From Anaerobacillus sp. (GTDB taxonomy: Bacteria; Bacillota; Bacilli; Bacillales_H; Anaerobacillaceae), in contig SKOL01000550.1 in NCBI GenBank assembly GCA_007120055.1, positions 1-6,816 of the forward strand: a stretch of DNA of 6,816 nucleotides, written 5' to 3'. Positions within the stretch are counted from its first letter, which is position 1. The number at the start of each line of letters is the position of its first letter. Shown piece after piece: positions 6,062-6,816 of the stretch. The position numbers and the translations under genes were made by a program. Under the pieces are notes generated by a model. It was not told the DNA's origin and searched no databases. It saw only the letters and a program-made list of their open reading frames with translations.

Positions 6062-6567
6062 TGACAATCATCATCGAAGGGCAACTTACGTACGAAGAAT
6101 TTAAAAAATATAGTGAGTATCATACAAAGAAAATTTTGATGCGTTATTTTATAAGCGTATTTTTATTTATGTTTATTGCGATTTACATAACGATGTTTGA
6201 AGAGTTTGGCTGGTTTCTGACCGTGGCGTTACCGCTGTCGATCACCTACATCGGCTTTGTATTTTTAAAATTTATATTAAAAATGATAAATAAACGTCAC
6301 TACGATCAAAATCCAATGTTAAAACAAAGAATGAAATACGTAATTAGTCCTAAAACAATAAGGCTTAACAGTGAACAGTTACAATCAAAATATTCATGGG
6401 AAAAAATAAGATCAACAATTGAATATAACGATATGTTTCTCCTATACGTGACAAAAACATCGGCATTAATTTTGCCGAAAAGATATTTTCAAACTAAAGC
6501 AGATATATCACAATTCAAATCGTTGCTGCAAGAACAGCTCGAAGCAAAGAAATTAAAATTGATGTGA
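6061..6567 (+). CDS. YcxB-like membrane protein
   Basis: This 168-residue protein has the layout of the YcxB-like family, which is common in Bacillus and has no established biochemical role. The N-terminus (1-28) carries TYEEFKKYSEYHTKK, two hydrophobic segments follow (about 29-45 and 50-72), and a cytoplasmic C-terminal domain of about 90-160 has the typical series ISPKTIRL, SWEKI, the hydrophobic FLLYVTKTSALILPKRYF and a final amphipathic helix. ATG 6061 is chosen because family members usually begin with such a short polar segment; the next Met, residue 27, would remove it. The gene begins directly at the edge of the repeat and ends 40 bases before the convergent kinase gene. The family call rests on remembered pattern, not a search. 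Confidence 0.82.
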   Translation: MTIIIEGQLTYEEFKKYSEYHTKKILMRYFISVFLFMFIAIYITMFEEFGWFLTVALPLSITYIGFVFLKFILKMINKRHYDQNPMLKQRMKYVISPKTIRLNSEQLQSKYSWEKIRSTIEYNDMFLLYVTKTSALILPKRYFQTKADISQFKSLLQEQLEAKKLKLM

Positions 6568-6607
6568 TTTTTAATAGTGGGTTTGCTAGTTATTTCGGGA
6601 GATACGT

Positions 6608-6816
6608 TTATTTAGATAGTGGGAATTCAAGGGTGAAACATGTCCCATTACCAATTTCACTATCGACCTTTACTGTGCCACCCATGATTTCTACAATACT
6701 AAAAACGACCATAGTTCCAAGTCCAGTTCCTTTGTCTTTCGTTGAGTAGTAAGGTGTTCCTAGCTTTTCGATTTGTTCTTGATTCATACCAACACCGTTG
6801 TCACTTACCGTCACCA
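6608..6816 (-). CDS. Histidine kinase, C-terminal ATPase end, possibly sporulation-type; 5' part outside the window
   Basis: Only the last 68 or so residues lie in the window; the frame continues past the right edge, and the stop is at 6608-6610. Visible motifs are the G1 box DNGVGM, the segment LGTPYYSTKDKGTGLG, which joins the F-box and G2 box, and the closing GTCFTLEFP strand. These identify the ATP-binding domain of a histidine kinase that ends without a receiver. The G-T-P-Y-Y-S-T-K form is familiar from orphan Bacillus sporulation kinases that feed the Spo0A phosphorelay (KinA-KinE group), but with the sensor and H-box missing this is only a suggestion. It is convergent with the YcxB-like gene. 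It differs from the hybrid kinase in this window, whose equivalent boxes read DTGVGIP and GGTGLGLAI. Confidence 0.88.
   Translation of the reverse strand, partial: VTVSDNGVGMNQEQIEKLGTPYYSTKDKGTGLGTMVVFSIVEIMGGTVKVDSEIGNGTCFTLEFPLSK

Noticed and set aside
6552..6575. Inverted repeat ATTAAAA / TTTTAAT around the YcxB-like stop codon as a terminator between the convergent genes.
   Set aside because: The stem is seven A-T pairs with a 10-base loop and no following T-run, expected by chance in such AT-rich DNA.
6564..6749. A plus-strand open frame after the YcxB-like gene.
   Set aside because: It lies mostly opposite the clear kinase ATPase domain on the minus strand and has no ribosome binding site or domain.

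Overview
The window looks like chromosomal DNA of a low-GC Gram-positive spore-former in the Bacillaceae. The reasons are AT-rich codon choice, strong AAGGAGG-type ribosome binding sites, a BmrA-type multidrug ABC exporter, a YcxB-like membrane protein and the end of a kinase that resembles Bacillus sporulation kinases. Repeats built around GTGACAGGCAC are, from memory, frequent in Bacillaceae intergenic DNA. Genus or species cannot be fixed from this window.

Layout: (1) 2-1504, plus strand, the 3' six-sevenths of a bmrA-like drug exporter, cut by the left edge. (2) 1505-1720, a gene-free stretch with a stem-loop and a composite repeat that ends just before the next gene. (3) 1721-5445, a compact three-gene plus-strand operon: a membrane hybrid histidine kinase with an extracellular Cache-type sensor, a free-standing HPt phosphotransfer protein, and a REC-GGDEF diguanylate cyclase, closed by a terminator at 5504-5534. 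(4) 5653-5949, a small three-helix membrane protein of unknown function. (5) 5950-6060, a gene-free stretch with an AT-rich hairpin and the second copy of the composite repeat. (6) 6061-6567, a YcxB-like two-helix membrane protein. (7) 6608-6816, minus strand, the C-terminal end of a histidine kinase, cut by the right edge and convergent with (6).

The central module reads as a complete four-step phosphorelay: ligand at the Cache domain, His445 and then Asp743 of the hybrid kinase, His53 of the HPt protein, then Asp73 of the diguanylate cyclase. The output would be c-di-GMP synthesis and not transcription. All catalytic residues are present, and the cyclase also keeps its RxxD inhibitory site. 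No EAL or HD-GYP phosphodiesterase is in view.

The most unusual non-coding feature is a composite repeat in the same orientation at 1636-1705 and 6012-6061. It brackets the relay and the small membrane gene, ends in a hairpin (GAGTG-ACAGG-CACTC) and lies directly before two unrelated genes. The second copy abuts the ATG and contains the only plausible ribosome binding site of the YcxB-like gene.
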